A stretch of DNA of 64,000 bases from Streptomyces sp. CHD11 (GCF_018638295.1 NZ_JABTTS010000003.1:124001-188000), one strand, 5' to 3'. Positions 8,682 through 18,489 are shown, counted from the first letter of the stretch. Numbers and translations: made by a program. The notes: generated from the letters alone by a model not told the origin.

Positions 8682-9383
8682 GTGCCCCGTCATCCGAAGA
8701 AGCCTCGTCGGCTGATTGCCGACGGGCGCGCGTATCTGTGGACGCTGCGTCACCGCCACAGCGTGGCGGACGGTGCCAGGTCATGTTGTGAGACTCTCAC
8801 CCTGTACCCGCAGCCGGCCGGTGTCGGCGGCCCACTGCGCATCGTCTTCACCGAAGGACCGGGCCGGTACGTGCCGGGCGGCGCTCCTCTGGGCTCCGGA
8901 GACGTGGGATACATCCGTGGCGCCTCCCTGAACCTGCACGAACCCGGCGCCGTCCGGGCCCTGCTCGACGCGGCTGCCACCCGCGGGTGGCAGCCGGAGG
9001 GGCGACGCGTGGTGGAGTTCGACGGCTGGTCCCTCCTGGAGGCGGCAGCCGCCACGCAGGCCGGGGCCACCGGCCCCGCGGTAGCCGAAGAGTGGCCTTC
9101 GGCAGCCCTCGGACCAGTCCCCTCGGACACCGGTCGGATATGCGTCCACTGGTGGCGAACCCGACTCTGGTCGCGACCCCGCCTGCGGTTCCACTTCACC
9201 CGCGCCATGCCCCGGACGGACATCCGTTGCCTTCGCCGACGCCCGGGGCGGCGACGGCAATGCCGCTCGCTCGGTCTGTCCGGCCCCTTTGATCCGTCAG
9301 TTCGCGCCCACTGTCACCTCCTGATCACCAACTCGAATCAGGATTTTTCTTCAATGCTCCGCTGTCGGCAGGTGGCATCCTGA
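8682..9383 (+). CDS. conserved hypothetical protein with doubtful C-terminus
   Basis: Read from GTG 8682 as MPRHPKKPRRLIADGRAYLW (with formyl-Met). The first 130 or so residues look like a real globular protein, with aromatic and acidic residues and low arginine (ETLTLYPQPAGVGGPLRIVF, VGYIRGASLNLHEPGAVRAL, RRVVEFDGWSLLEA). After about residue 150 the composition becomes arginine/proline-rich, as in out-of-frame high-GC sequence, until the stop at 9383. The tail may be frame read-through after loss of the normal stop. Function unknown; no catalytic motif seen. Confidence 0.55.
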   Translation: MPRHPKKPRRLIADGRAYLWTLRHRHSVADGARSCCETLTLYPQPAGVGGPLRIVFTEGPGRYVPGGAPLGSGDVGYIRGASLNLHEPGAVRALLDAAATRGWQPEGRRVVEFDGWSLLEAAAATQAGATGPAVAEEWPSAALGPVPSDTGRICVHWWRTRLWSRPRLRFHFTRAMPRTDIRCLRRRPGRRRQCRSLGLSGPFDPSVRAHCHLLITNSNQDFSSMLRCRQVAS

Positions 9384-9413
9384 CTTTCGGCAGAAAGCCG
9401 CTGAACACGATGG

Positions 9414-10250
9414 ATGAACATGACGAGGCAAGCCACAAGCAAGATCGACTACTTCAGGTCGGCCGCGAGCGGCGTCGAGTTCCTCCTCGGCCGACTGGAC
9501 GGGTACCGGTACTCCCCGCACGTGCACGACACCTTTGTCGTCGCGGCACTCTCCCGCGGCGTCGGTGCGCTTTCGATCGGCGGCTGGCCCTACAGCCCAC
9601 GGGTGGCACAGTTGATCTTCTGCAACCCCTTCGAGGTCCATGACGGCGCGGCCCGCGGCAGCAGTCTGAGCTACCGGGCGAGTTATCCGTCAGAATCCCT
9701 CCTGCACGGCATCGCCGCTGAGAACGCGGCGGCGCCCGTGCGCGGGGCCGTCCGCTTCATCACCGAGCCGGTGGTGGACGATCCTGTGGGCGCGGCCATG
9801 TTCCTCCAGGCGCACGAGAGTTCGCGGCGCGGTGGATGCGCACTCGAGGCGGAGGAGCGCCTCTTCTCGACGTACGCGTACTGCCTTTCGCGTTACGCGG
9901 GCGTCCACTTCGCGGAAGCCGGGCAGGAGGACGGTTCCATCGATCGTGCCGTGACACTGCTGTGCGACGACTACGCCGCCAAAGTGACGCTCTCTGACCT
10001 CGTCGATGAGGCAGGCGTGCCACGGCAGCGACTGATCAGCGCGTTTCGCCGCCGGACGGGACTCACGCCGCACGCCTTTCTTCTCAATCGGCGGATCATC
10101 GCCGCGAAGCAGCTCCTGCGCCATGGCGAGAAGGCGTCCGCCGTGGCGGCGAGAACCGGTTTCAGCGACCAAGCCCACCTGATCAGGACCTTCAAAGCGC
10201 GCATGGGTGTGACACCCGGTGCCTACCAGCAGGCCGTTCGCGAAGGGTGA
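9414..10250 (+). CDS. AraC-family transcriptional regulator
   Basis: 278 residues. The N-terminal half has the cupin-like sensing fold of AraC proteins ([29 protein letters not shown]). The C-terminal 100 residues contain two helix-turn-helices: [19 protein letters not shown] followed by the signature [20 protein letters not shown]. It lies 67 bases upstream of the tryptophanase-like gene on the same strand, so it is the likely regulator of that gene, perhaps responding to an amino acid or its product. That link is inferred from position. Confidence 0.9.
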   Translation: MNMTRQATSKIDYFRSAASGVEFLLGRLDGYRYSPHVHDTFVVAALSRGVGALSIGGWPYSPRVAQLIFCNPFEVHDGAARGSSLSYRASYPSESLLHGIAAENAAAPVRGAVRFITEPVVDDPVGAAMFLQAHESSRRGGCALEAEERLFSTYAYCLSRYAGVHFAEAGQEDGSIDRAVTLLCDDYAAKVTLSDLVDEAGVPRQRLISAFRRRTGLTPHAFLLNRRIIAAKQLLRHGEKASAVAARTGFSDQAHLIRTFKARMGVTPGAYQQAVREG

Positions 10251-10317
10251 CGTGGCTGCCGCCATCCCCCTCCTTCCCCCCAACGCCCTCACCGTCCCCT
10301 TCCTTGGAGTACGCATC

Positions 10318-11745
10318 ATGTCCAAGCGCCTGCCGGAACCGTTTCGCATCAAGGTCGTCGAACCGATCCGGATGACGACGCAACGCCACCGCGAGGAGGC
10401 ACTGCACCGCGCCGGCCTCAACCTCTTCTCTCTCAGCAGCGACGACGTCTACATCGACCTCCTCACCGACAGCGGCACCGGAGCCCTGAGCGATCGGCAG
10501 TGGGGAGGACTCGTCACGGGCGACGAGGCGTATGCGGGCAGCAGGAGCTTTCACCGGCTGCAAGAGACCATCTCCCGGATCCTCGGTTTTCCCCTGACCA
10601 TTCCCACCCATCAGGGGCGGGCAGCCGAGAACATCCTCTTCCCCGAACTGGTCGCGCGCTGTGGGTCGCCCTCGCCGGTGTTCATATCCAACTTCCATTT
10701 CGAGACGACCAAGGCGCACGTGGAGCTCGCCGGTGGGCGGACCGTCAACACCTTGACCCCCGACGCACTGGACACCGGCGCATACCATCCGTGGAAAGGG
10801 AACTTCGACATTCCGGCGCTCACCTCGGCCATCGAGCAGCACGGCGCCGCGAACGTGGCCGGTGTCATCGCCACGATCACCTGCAACACCTCCGGCGGAC
10901 AGCCCATGTCGGTCGCCAACCTGCGCGAGGTGTCGTCCCACTGCCGCGACCTGGGCATTCCTGTCATCCTCGACATCGCACGCTTCGCCGAGAACGCCTG
11001 GTTCGTCAGGCACCGCGAGAAGGAGTTCAAGGACAGCGCCATATCCCACATCGTGGCGGAGATCATGGCCTGCGGGGACATCCTCGTCGCATCCGCCAAG
11101 AAGGACGGCCTGGTGAACATCGGCGGCTTCTGCGCCTTCCGCGAGGACGGCGAACTGTACCGACGGGCACAGCAGCGCTGCCTGCTGACAGAGGGCTTCA
11201 TCACCTACGGAGGGCTGGCGGGCCGCGACATGGAAGCACTCGCCATCGGCCTGGAGGAGGCCATCGATCCCGACTACCTCACCTACCGGATCGGACAGGT
11301 GGCCTACCTGGGTGAGCGTCTGCGCACAGCCGGCATCCCGATTCAGCACCCCACGGGAGGCCACGCGGTCTTCGTCGACGCCGGGGCCATGCTGCCCCAC
11401 CTGCCCTACGACCAGTTCCCCGGGCACGCCCTCGCCTGCGCTTTGTACCTGGAAGCGGGCGTCAGGTCGGTAGAGATCGGGTCGCTGCTGCTCGGCCGCG
11501 ACCCGGACACCGGCGTACAGGAGAAGGCACCACTGGAACTGCTGCGGCTCACCATTCCGCGCCGCGCCTACACCAACGACCACATGGACTACGTGGCCGA
11601 CGCGCTGATCGAGGTGGCGGTCAGGTCCGCCACGATCCACGGCGTCCGCTTCGACTACGAGCCGCCTGTGATGCGCAACTTCACCGGCCGCTACCGCTGG
11701 GTCCGACCAGCCCCGCTGCACGCGACAGCGGCCACGCCAGCATGA
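10318..11745 (+). CDS. tryptophanase-like beta-eliminating lyase (PLP)
   Basis: 475 residues, matching the length of tryptophanase and tyrosine phenol-lyase. Conserved segments are [48 protein letters not shown] and [13 protein letters not shown]. The Lys261-Lys262 pair is in the last of these; the second Lys is expected to bind PLP. Family enzymes split L-Trp (indole) or L-Tyr (phenol) to pyruvate and ammonia. [11 protein letters not shown] and [11 protein letters not shown] resemble tryptophanase; tyrosine phenol-lyase has Arg where this has Ile. In the C-terminal MRNFTGRY segment, however, Asn454 replaces both the tryptophanase His463 and the phenol-lyase Phe448. Substrate is therefore uncertain; tryptophan or an analogue is most likely. 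Confidence 0.88.
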   Translation: MSKRLPEPFRIKVVEPIRMTTQRHREEALHRAGLNLFSLSSDDVYIDLLTDSGTGALSDRQWGGLVTGDEAYAGSRSFHRLQETISRILGFPLTIPTHQGRAAENILFPELVARCGSPSPVFISNFHFETTKAHVELAGGRTVNTLTPDALDTGAYHPWKGNFDIPALTSAIEQHGAANVAGVIATITCNTSGGQPMSVANLREVSSHCRDLGIPVILDIARFAENAWFVRHREKEFKDSAISHIVAEIMACGDILVASAKKDGLVNIGGFCAFREDGELYRRAQQRCLLTEGFITYGGLAGRDMEALAIGLEEAIDPDYLTYRIGQVAYLGERLRTAGIPIQHPTGGHAVFVDAGAMLPHLPYDQFPGHALACALYLEAGVRSVEIGSLLLGRDPDTGVQEKAPLELLRLTIPRRAYTNDHMDYVADALIEVAVRSATIHGVRFDYEPPVMRNFTGRYRWVRPAPLHATAATPA

Positions 11746-11823
11746 TCACCGGGTATCGCGTTCGTCACGCCCAGTACGGATCACCACGCCATCAGGGCAC
11801 GGGGGCTCTCGGCGACGCAGCCT

Positions 11824-12381
11824 CTACAGGTCGAACTCCAGGTGCTCGATGTCCGTGAACCGGATCTCTTCCAGGCTTCCGGCACGGTGGCCGCCGTCCT
11901 GAAAGTACACCTCTCTGAGTCCTTCCGCGGCGATCTGTCGGAGCTGCGGGTCGCCGGCGCCGGCCTGCTGGGCCTCGAAGAGGCGGGCGGCGTACTGGGG
12001 CGGGAGCGCGACGGTCAGATGCCGGAGCCGGTCCTCGTCCGTGGAGCCGATCGGCGCGGTGTAGCCGAGGCGGGCGCGGGTGTCGATGACGATGCCGTCG
12101 GTGGTCGCTGCCCTGCGCCGGGCTCTGGCACGGATCTGCGGCTGCCACCGCTTGTTCACTTCTCGGTCCAGGCGTGCGGCGAGGTCCGGGCGGGGCTTCT
12201 TGATCTGGTTCTTCACGTACCGCTCGACGGTGCGCTGGGAGATGCGCAGCATCTGGGCGACCGCCTTGGTGCCTTTGAGCTGTCTGACCAGGTAGCGCAT
12301 CTGCGCGGGCGCGGTCTTGGGCGCCGGGCGGGTGAAGGATTTCTGTACCGCGGCGTCGAGGCCGTCCCCGAACAGGCTCAT
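11824..12381 (-). CDS. tpg: telomere terminal protein Tpg
   Basis: 185 residues, the usual size of Streptomyces Tpg. It starts MSLFGDGLDAAVQKSFTRP and ends RFTDIEHLEFDL, both hallmark segments of the family. A helix-turn-helix-like region (VAQMLRISQRTVERYVKNQI) is followed by the basic RWQPQIRARARRRAATTDGI. Tpg is covalently attached to the 5' ends of linear Streptomyces replicons and primes end patching during telomere replication. It lies 12 bases after tap, as in known tap-tpg operons. Its presence shows that the host carries a linear replicon. Confidence 0.95.
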   Translation of the reverse strand: MSLFGDGLDAAVQKSFTRPAPKTAPAQMRYLVRQLKGTKAVAQMLRISQRTVERYVKNQIKKPRPDLAARLDREVNKRWQPQIRARARRRAATTDGIVIDTRARLGYTAPIGSTDEDRLRHLTVALPPQYAARLFEAQQAGAGDPQLRQIAAEGLREVYFQDGGHRAGSLEEIRFTDIEHLEFDL

Positions 12382-12393
12382 CGTGGCCTTCTC

Positions 12394-14625
12394 CTACTCT
12401 CCGTTGTCGAGGCCGGTGACGGTGCCGTCCTTGATGTAGCGGGCGAGGTTGAGTCCGGGGGCGTTGAACCGTTCGCGGACCCCTTCGCCCCACAGGACGC
12501 TCTGGGTGCCTTCGTGTTTGACCAGGCCGGGGTTGACGCCGAGCTTGAAGCCGCCGGGCAGCGGCCTACCGTCCCGGTAGGGAAGGAAGTCCAGCGGCGA
12601 GGGTCCGCCCGCTGCGTAGACGACGCAGTCGGACAGGACCGCGACCGGGTACTGGCCGGTGAACGCCGCATGCTTGATGATCTTGCGGTGCAGGTTGATG
12701 CGGGTACGGGAGATGACCGCCGCCCGGATGTCGGGCCGCCACGTCGGGCGGGACAGCGCGTGCCACGGCTGCCCGGGCCGCCAGCCCTCGCCCCGGGGTC
12801 GTTCGCGCAGTTTGCCCAGGCCGCCCTTGACGGTCGCCTTGATCGCCGAGGCGGCGATCGCCAGCTCGGGGTCGCGTTCCCGATAGCCGTCCATCGCGGC
12901 GAGGAAGTCGGCCGGGGCCATGTCGGTGTGGACGCCGAGGTCGGCCATCGTGGCGAGGTAGGCGTCGCGCAGCCGCTGGTACCAGTTGTCCAGGTAGCGG
13001 CCGTTGTCGTACCGGACGTACGCCTCCAGCGGACGCACCTCGTAGCCCAGTTCCACCGCGTACGCCACGGTGGGCGTCGCGTACCAGGCCGGCCCCCCGG
13101 GGCGCTCGCCCTTCGGTGTGAAAGGGCTGGGCAGCAGACTCGCGTCGAGGTCCGCCCACTTGTCCTTGCCGGCCTTCACCCTGGACAGGTCGACGTGGGA
13201 GAGGTCCGCCAGCCATGAGCCGGGCAGCTTCGGGTCGAACACGGGCCGGTTGACGTGAGTGGGTGCGCCGAGGCCGACGACCAGGCCGTTCGCGCCCGCA
13301 GCGAAGGCCATGTTCACGTCGATGCCGACCAGATGCCGCAGGGTGCACTCGGCATCCGTCATCGGCCGCGCCCAGTCGTAGGCCTCCTCGAACAGCTTCT
13401 CCGCCGGGCCGCGGACGTGGAAGCGCGGCAAGTCTTCGAGGAGCGGGTGCCCGTCCGGGGCCTCGCACGGTGCGCAGTCCACCGGATCCTTGCCGAGCGA
13501 GCCCGGATTGTGCTCGGAGTGCCGCTTGCCGTCGGCATCCGGCTCGGAGGCCCGCGTCGGCGGGTGCAGCGCGGTCATCAACTCGAGGCCGGTCACGGCG
13601 GTCGATCCGCGCGGGGTCATCACCCGCGACGCGTATACGCCGAGGACGCGGGTGAGCTGTGCCGGCGCGAGCTGTGCGGCGTGCCCCCAGTGGCGGGCGT
13701 CGAGGGCGTTCCAGGAGGGGACGCACAGCTGGACGCAGTTGCGCTCCGAGCCCTGTGCCGGGCGGTAGATCCGCGCCCACGGCCCGAGCCCGCGCTTGGT
13801 CAGTCTCCAGTCGGCGCGGTGCAGTTGCCTGACGACCTTGTGGTCTTCCGGGACCCGCCCGGCGAGCCGCTCCTCATCGGTGAGCGCGGCCGGCAGACCG
13901 TAGCGCTTCAGCGCGGCTTCGGTGAGTACGAGCAGCGGATCGGCGTCCTTGCCGGGGCCGGACAACTTCGGCTGCCCGAGCTTCGCCTCCTTGAGCGTCC
14001 AGTCCACCAGGGCCGGGATGGACTTGGAAGGCACGTCCAGGACCAGGCCGCCGGTGCAGTACGCCAGCACCTGGCCGTCGACGACGTCGACGACGGCGAG
14101 CGGTCCGTTCTCGAAGCCCGGGTCGGTGCGGTCCGCCGGGGCTCCGGCCGGGGCCGTCTTCCGCGTGCCCGAGCTGCGCCACGTCGACGTGTTTGTGGTG
14201 CTGCCCGCCGGACGCGGTGCAGCCCGCTCAACAGTGGCGGACGCGGGGGCGGTCCGGGTGTCCTCGTTCTCAGGCGTGGCCGCAGCGGCCGGGGCCGGGC
14301 CTGTGGGCAGAGTCCGTGTCTCCACCAGGTCGGGCCGGCCGGTGAACATGGCCGGCGCCGGGTCCGGGACGGCGGCGGGCGCCGGGTAGAGCTCGGCGAG
14401 CTTGTTCAGCAGCCGCGCGTAGGCTTCCCGTTCGGGGCCGCGCGGCTCCACGGGTTTCTTGACCGACTCCCAGCCGGACACCGTCGCCCGGCGTACCTTC
14501 AGCACGGCGGACACTTCGTCCAGTGTCAGCCCGTGAGCCTGGCGCAGCCGCTTGCGCTCCTCCGCCGGCGGCAGCGGGGAGCGGGACGCGACCAGCGCGT
14601 CGACCGCGTCGAACAACTCGGACAT
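12394..14625 (-). CDS. tap: telomere-associated protein Tap
   Basis: 743 residues, close to known Tap proteins. ATG 14625 follows GGAGGTG at a 5-base spacing. The N-terminus carries an XRE-type helix-turn-helix (GLTLDEVSAVLKVRRATVSGW). A Pro/Ala-rich spacer (about 80-150) follows. The long C-terminal region contains CAPCEAPDGHPLLEDLPRFH, a histidine/cysteine segment, and HLVGIDVNMAFAAGANGLVV, typical of Tap. Tap binds the telomeric 3' overhang and recruits Tpg. The two genes form one transcription unit; no other telomere genes are nearby. Confidence 0.94.
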   Translation of the reverse strand: MSELFDAVDALVASRSPLPPAEERKRLRQAHGLTLDEVSAVLKVRRATVSGWESVKKPVEPRGPEREAYARLLNKLAELYPAPAAVPDPAPAMFTGRPDLVETRTLPTGPAPAAAATPENEDTRTAPASATVERAAPRPAGSTTNTSTWRSSGTRKTAPAGAPADRTDPGFENGPLAVVDVVDGQVLAYCTGGLVLDVPSKSIPALVDWTLKEAKLGQPKLSGPGKDADPLLVLTEAALKRYGLPAALTDEERLAGRVPEDHKVVRQLHRADWRLTKRGLGPWARIYRPAQGSERNCVQLCVPSWNALDARHWGHAAQLAPAQLTRVLGVYASRVMTPRGSTAVTGLELMTALHPPTRASEPDADGKRHSEHNPGSLGKDPVDCAPCEAPDGHPLLEDLPRFHVRGPAEKLFEEAYDWARPMTDAECTLRHLVGIDVNMAFAAGANGLVVGLGAPTHVNRPVFDPKLPGSWLADLSHVDLSRVKAGKDKWADLDASLLPSPFTPKGERPGGPAWYATPTVAYAVELGYEVRPLEAYVRYDNGRYLDNWYQRLRDAYLATMADLGVHTDMAPADFLAAMDGYRERDPELAIAASAIKATVKGGLGKLRERPRGEGWRPGQPWHALSRPTWRPDIRAAVISRTRINLHRKIIKHAAFTGQYPVAVLSDCVVYAAGGPSPLDFLPYRDGRPLPGGFKLGVNPGLVKHEGTQSVLWGEGVRERFNAPGLNLARYIKDGTVTGLDNGE

Positions 14626-14646
14626 GGAACACCTCCAGGGTGCACC

Positions 14647-14976
14647 TTACCGAGCAACCGTACGGATGGCGCACCCATCACGTACATGGCGCGCACGTCC
14701 TACGTCGGCAGACGTTGGCAGACCTTTCTGGCGGCGTCTGGTGGGCAGGACGGTCAGGGACTTCGATACGCGGTCCTGCCGTACCACCGCCGACCTCAGT
14801 TGCCCACGCGACCCGGCGGAGCGGGCGGCGCAGGAGTACCCGGCGAACCAGGCGAGCCAGCCGTCCGGCAGGTCGGGGGCGGGCCCCTGGGGGATCCGCC
14901 CGAGCCCTCTGGTGCAGGCGGTGAGGGCTCGGGTGAAGAGCACAGCGGGTGCTGCCGGCAGCGCACGTGTCGTCAT
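14647..14976 (-). CDS. small ORF translationally coupled to ABC ATPase gene (uncertain)
   Basis: 109 residues. Its ATG overlaps the stop of the ABC ATPase gene as ATGA, the usual sign of coupling. The first 55 residues (ALPAAPAVLFTRALTACTRG onward) could be a short hydrophobic/amphipathic protein. The rest is arginine-rich and may be read-through. No family was recognised, and the overlap could be chance. Confidence 0.25.
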   Translation of the reverse strand: MTTRALPAAPAVLFTRALTACTRGLGRIPQGPAPDLPDGWLAWFAGYSCAARSAGSRGQLRSAVVRQDRVSKSLTVLPTRRRQKGLPTSADVGRARHVRDGCAIRTVAR

Positions 14977-15680
14977 CGGGCGTTCACCTGTTCCGTGAGC
15001 TTGCCCTTGCGCAGACTGAGAATGCGGTCGGACTGGGCGGCCAGGTGCTGGGAGTGGGTGACGACGACCACGCACTTGCCCTGCTCGTGAGCGAGTTCGC
15101 GGAAGGTGTCGATGATGCCCTGGGCGGTGTCCTCGTCGAGGTTTCCGGTGGGTTCGTCGGCGAAGAGGATGTCGACGTCACAGGCGAGGGCGCGGGCGAT
15201 GGCGACCCGCTGCTGCTGGCCGCCGGAGAGCTGCAGCACGTTGCGAGTGGCCGTCGCCTTGTCGAGACCGGTCCTCTCCAGCAGGTGCAGGGCGCGGGCC
15301 TTGCGGCTTCCGGTCGCGGGTCCGGCCCCGGTGATCTCCATGGCGGTGGTGACGTTCTGGAGGGCGGTCATGTAGGTGAGGAGGTTGTACTGCTGGAAGA
15401 TCGTGGCGGCGTGCTTGTTGCGGTAGCGGCCGAGACCGAGCTGGGTGAGGTCCTGCCCGTCGAAGCTGATCGTGCCCCTGGTGGGGGCGTCGAGGCCGCC
15501 GGCGAGGCTGAGCAGAGTGGTCTTGCCGCTGCCCGAGGGGCCCAGGACGGTGTAGAAGGTGCCGCGTTCGAAGGCGTAGTCGATGCTCTTGAGGACCGTG
15601 GTCCTGCGGCGCCGGCCGGAGTAGGTGTGGCTGACGTCGGCGAGGCGCAGGACGGGCGGGGCGGCGGTGGCGTTGGTCAT
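14973..15680 (-). CDS. ABC transporter ATP-binding protein (MacB/LolD type)
   Basis: 235 residues with a complete nucleotide-binding domain: Walker [14 protein letters not shown]-loop TIFQQYNLL, signature [15 protein letters not shown], Walker [13 protein letters not shown] and switch His in VVVTHSQH. The size and the DEPTGNLDE motif are those of ATPases that pair with FtsX/MacB-type permeases. It lies 6 bases downstream of such a permease gene. Such complexes usually drive lipoprotein, antibiotic or peptide extrusion, or act in antimicrobial-peptide resistance. The substrate here is unknown. Confidence 0.93.
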   Translation of the reverse strand: MTNATAAPPVLRLADVSHTYSGRRRRTTVLKSIDYAFERGTFYTVLGPSGSGKTTLLSLAGGLDAPTRGTISFDGQDLTQLGLGRYRNKHAATIFQQYNLLTYMTALQNVTTAMEITGAGPATGSRKARALHLLERTGLDKATATRNVLQLSGGQQQRVAIARALACDVDILFADEPTGNLDEDTAQGIIDTFRELAHEQGKCVVVVTHSQHLAAQSDRILSLRKGKLTEQVNAR

Positions 15681-15686
15681 GGTGGG

Positions 15687-17069
15687 TCACTTGCCTTTCG
15701 TGAGGATGGTACGGGGGCTGAGGCGCAGCACGGCGCCGGCCGGGACGGCGGTGGCCAGCAGGCCGACGCCGAGCCCCGCACCGCCGACGGTGGCGAGGTC
15801 CGACGGGTCGAGAGCCACCGTGATGCTGTCGATGGGGTCGGCGTTCTCGACGGGCTTGTCGTTCGGGTCGATGCCCTGATCAACACCGGTGCTGCCGGGG
15901 GCCGGGGGCTGCCAGGAGTCGATCTTCCGCTCGGAGGCGGAGGCTTCCCTGCCCAGCAGCGCCTCGCCCGCGCTCTGCGTGAGGCTGGGGGCGAACAAGG
16001 AACTCAGGCCGATGGCGACGGCGGCGACCGCGAGGTTTTCCAGGGCCTGTTGGGCGATGAGCTTGCCCTTCTTCTCGCCCATCGCCAGCAGGACGCCGTA
16101 CTCCTTGCGGCGCTGCTTGACGGCGAGGTTGGCCAGGAGGGCCAGGACGGCCGCGCCGGCGATGCCCATGAGCCACATGGCGATGGAGGCGGTGGAGCGG
16201 ATGCTCTTCAGTGGGCCCGTCATCTGCTGAACGGCCTTGTCGTTGGCGGCCAGTTCGAAGCCGTCGAGCTCGGCGCCCGCGATCCGCTTCGCCTCGTCCT
16301 TGAAGGCGTCCTGCACGTCGGCGTCCTGAAGGAGGAAGGTCGCCTTGCCGACCTGGAGCGACCCGTTCACTTCGGGCGTGAGTGCGGACATGCCGCCCAC
16401 CGTTCCGTACAGCATGTTCGCCGGGTTGATGCCGTACTCGGTGTCGGGTTCGGTGCTGGGGCGCGGGTCGCGGTAGACACCGGCCACGGTGTAGTCGGCC
16501 TTGGTCTTTCCGTCGTTGCCGGTCAGGGTGATCCTGTCGCCGGCCTTGAGGCCGTTCTTCCTGCCCAGCCGCTCCTCGATCAGGAGTTGCTTCCTGTCCT
16601 GGTCGGCGGCGGTGAGGTGCTTGCCGGAGAGGAGGGTGAACTCGCCGCTGCGGAAGTCCGGCAACAGAGACGTGTCGAGCACGCCCATGCCCACGGTGCC
16701 GCCGGGGCCCATGGGGTCTTTCGGTCCGCCGTGGACCAGTTCGGTGCTGCCCGTGAGGAGGGCGCGGTCCCACACCGAGTAGGTGTACTTCTGCACCTGG
16801 GACAGAGCCCCGAGCCTGTCCACGGTCGCCGCGTCGATGCGCGGGGCCTGAATGGTGCCGCCGTCACCGCCCAACTGCCCCATGTCCATCTGCAGGTTGA
16901 CCTCGGCGCCCACGGTACGTCTGGCGTCCCGCTCGGCTCGGGCAGTCGCATCGTTGATCAGGACACCTGCCAGCACCATCACGGAGATGACGAGGAAGGT
17001 GGCGAGGGTGATCAGGGTGCGGCCCTTGCGGGCCCACAGGCTGAGCCCTGCGCGTTTGACGAAGTTCAT
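15687..17069 (-). CDS. FtsX-like ABC permease 1
   Basis: 460 residues from ATG 17069. The architecture is one N-terminal membrane helix (RTLITLATFLVISVMVLAGV), a large extracytoplasmic domain of about 250 residues (MacB-PCD-like), then three helices in the C-terminal 200 residues. The motif LAVKQRRKEYGVLLAMGEKK is characteristic of FtsX/MacB permeases. The N-terminus MNFVKRAGLSLWARK is nearly identical to the next upstream permease (MNFVKRAGMSLGARK), so the pair arose by duplication. It forms a transporter with the downstream ATPase. Confidence 0.9.
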   Translation of the reverse strand: MNFVKRAGLSLWARKGRTLITLATFLVISVMVLAGVLINDATARAERDARRTVGAEVNLQMDMGQLGGDGGTIQAPRIDAATVDRLGALSQVQKYTYSVWDRALLTGSTELVHGGPKDPMGPGGTVGMGVLDTSLLPDFRSGEFTLLSGKHLTAADQDRKQLLIEERLGRKNGLKAGDRITLTGNDGKTKADYTVAGVYRDPRPSTEPDTEYGINPANMLYGTVGGMSALTPEVNGSLQVGKATFLLQDADVQDAFKDEAKRIAGAELDGFELAANDKAVQQMTGPLKSIRSTASIAMWLMGIAGAAVLALLANLAVKQRRKEYGVLLAMGEKKGKLIAQQALENLAVAAVAIGLSSLFAPSLTQSAGEALLGREASASERKIDSWQPPAPGSTGVDQGIDPNDKPVENADPIDSITVALDPSDLATVGGAGLGVGLLATAVPAGAVLRLSPRTILTKGK

Positions 17070-17142
17070 GTCTGGCTCTCTTGGTCCGGGCCGGTGGGTG
17101 GCACTTCGGTGGTGACGACCGGTCGTGCGGTCGGTGGCCGGG

Positions 17143-18429
17143 CTATTGGGTCTCGTCGAGGATGGAGCGGGGGTGCAGGCGGAGAATGCCGATGCCCGGA
17201 ATAACGGTGGAGACCAGGGAGATCCCGAGTCCGATGCCGGTGACGTTGCCGATGGTGGCCGGCTCGACCCGCACCGTGGGCGGATCGATCTCGGCCTCCG
17301 GCGCACGGGCCTCTGGAGCCGGCTTGTCGTCCTGGCGGCCGAGGAGTACGTCGCCCACGGGCTGTCCGGCGAGCGAGCCGGCCAGCGTGGCGAGCGCGAC
17401 GGCGGGGAGGAGCACAGCCGCCACCTCCACGGTGTGCTGGCCGATGAGCTTCCATTTCTTCTCGCCCATCGCGAGAAGCACCCCGAGCTCGGCACGCCGC
17501 TCACGCATCTGCAACGTCACGATGAGCCCGAGAATCAGCGCACCGGCCGACGCGATCACCCAGACGACCAGCCCGGCGAAGGTGCCGACCTGCTGGATCG
17601 GACGGACCTGGTTCCTGTACGCCTTGTCATTGACGCGGAATGTGAAGCTGCCCTCGCCAAGAAGCCGCTCGGCCTCGGCGTGCAACTGCTCGGCCTGGTC
17701 CGGGGAACCGATCCTGTACACCGCCTCGCTGACCGTCGCCGTGCCGGTGGCGAGTTCCTGCGCCGTGCCCACCGGTACGTACAGCGCGTTGCCGGGCAGT
17801 TCGTGCGGCGGCGTCCACCCCGGCGGATCCCGCGTCGGGTCCTGGAAGACACCGACGACCTTCAGGACCGCCGTGCGCTCGCCGTCCGGCGACCGCACCC
17901 GGACAGTGTCACCCACCTCGAGGCTGTTCTCCTCGGCCAGCCGCTGCTCGATCACCGCGACACCGTGGCCGGCGTCCTCGGAGGCGATGCCGCGCCCCGC
18001 CGTGATCTTCGCCGAACCGTACGAGAAGGGCAGCAGCATGCCCGAGTCACGGACTCCGTTCACGGCCAGAGGGTCTTGTTCCGCTCTGCGTTCCTTCGCC
18101 CCGGTTCCGGTGCCGCCCGGCTTGGGTGCGTCCGACGTCAGCGGTGCGAAACCCCGAGCCCTGGCGCGCACCGGAAGCTCCGCGTTGTAGCGGTTCACCA
18201 GGTCGAAGGCGCCCAGCCGGTCGGCGAGGGGCGGGGTGAGCCCCTTCTTCCTGACCGTGACGTCGACGCCGATGGTGCGTTGCGCACCGGCTTCCTGACG
18301 GGCGGCGGCGGCCTGCAGCAGGAAGCCTCCGAGGAGCAGGGCGCAGAGGACGACGAAGATCGCCAGCAAGGCGGCGGTCTTCGACTTCCTGGCACCGAGG
18401 CTCATCCCGGCGCGCTTGACGAAGTTCAT
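17143..18429 (-). CDS. FtsX-like ABC permease 2
   Basis: 428 residues with the same plan as permease 1: one N-terminal helix (TAALLAIFVVLCALLLGGFL), a periplasmic-type domain, and three C-terminal helices around TLQMRERRAELGVLLAMGEK. It is first in the operon, 73 bases before permease 1. Its promoter region holds tandem direct repeats that may be sites for the divergently encoded response regulator. Two unequal permeases would form the heterodimeric membrane part of the transporter. Confidence 0.9.
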   Translation of the reverse strand: MNFVKRAGMSLGARKSKTAALLAIFVVLCALLLGGFLLQAAAARQEAGAQRTIGVDVTVRKKGLTPPLADRLGAFDLVNRYNAELPVRARARGFAPLTSDAPKPGGTGTGAKERRAEQDPLAVNGVRDSGMLLPFSYGSAKITAGRGIASEDAGHGVAVIEQRLAEENSLEVGDTVRVRSPDGERTAVLKVVGVFQDPTRDPPGWTPPHELPGNALYVPVGTAQELATGTATVSEAVYRIGSPDQAEQLHAEAERLLGEGSFTFRVNDKAYRNQVRPIQQVGTFAGLVVWVIASAGALILGLIVTLQMRERRAELGVLLAMGEKKWKLIGQHTVEVAAVLLPAVALATLAGSLAGQPVGDVLLGRQDDKPAPEARAPEAEIDPPTVRVEPATIGNVTGIGLGISLVSTVIPGIGILRLHPRSILDETQ

Positions 18430-18454
18430 GCCCTGGACTCAAGCAGCCCGCTGT

Positions 18455-18489
18455 TTGCAGCGGGATAAGCACGTTACAGCGGTATAAGG
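18455..18489 (+). promoter_or_regulatory. tandem direct repeats, candidate response-regulator sites
   Basis: TTGCAGCGGGATAAGC (18455-18470) and TTACAGCGGTATAAGG (18474-18489) match at 13 of 16 positions, and their starts are 19 bases apart. They lie 26-60 bases upstream of the permease ATG. OmpR-type regulators bind direct repeats, although 19 bases is somewhat longer than two helical turns minus one. Confidence 0.6.

Noticed and set aside
14949..17204. 751-residue open frame on the plus strand
   Set aside because: Antisense to the ABC ATPase and permease genes; no domain seen, and glycine/arginine-rich.
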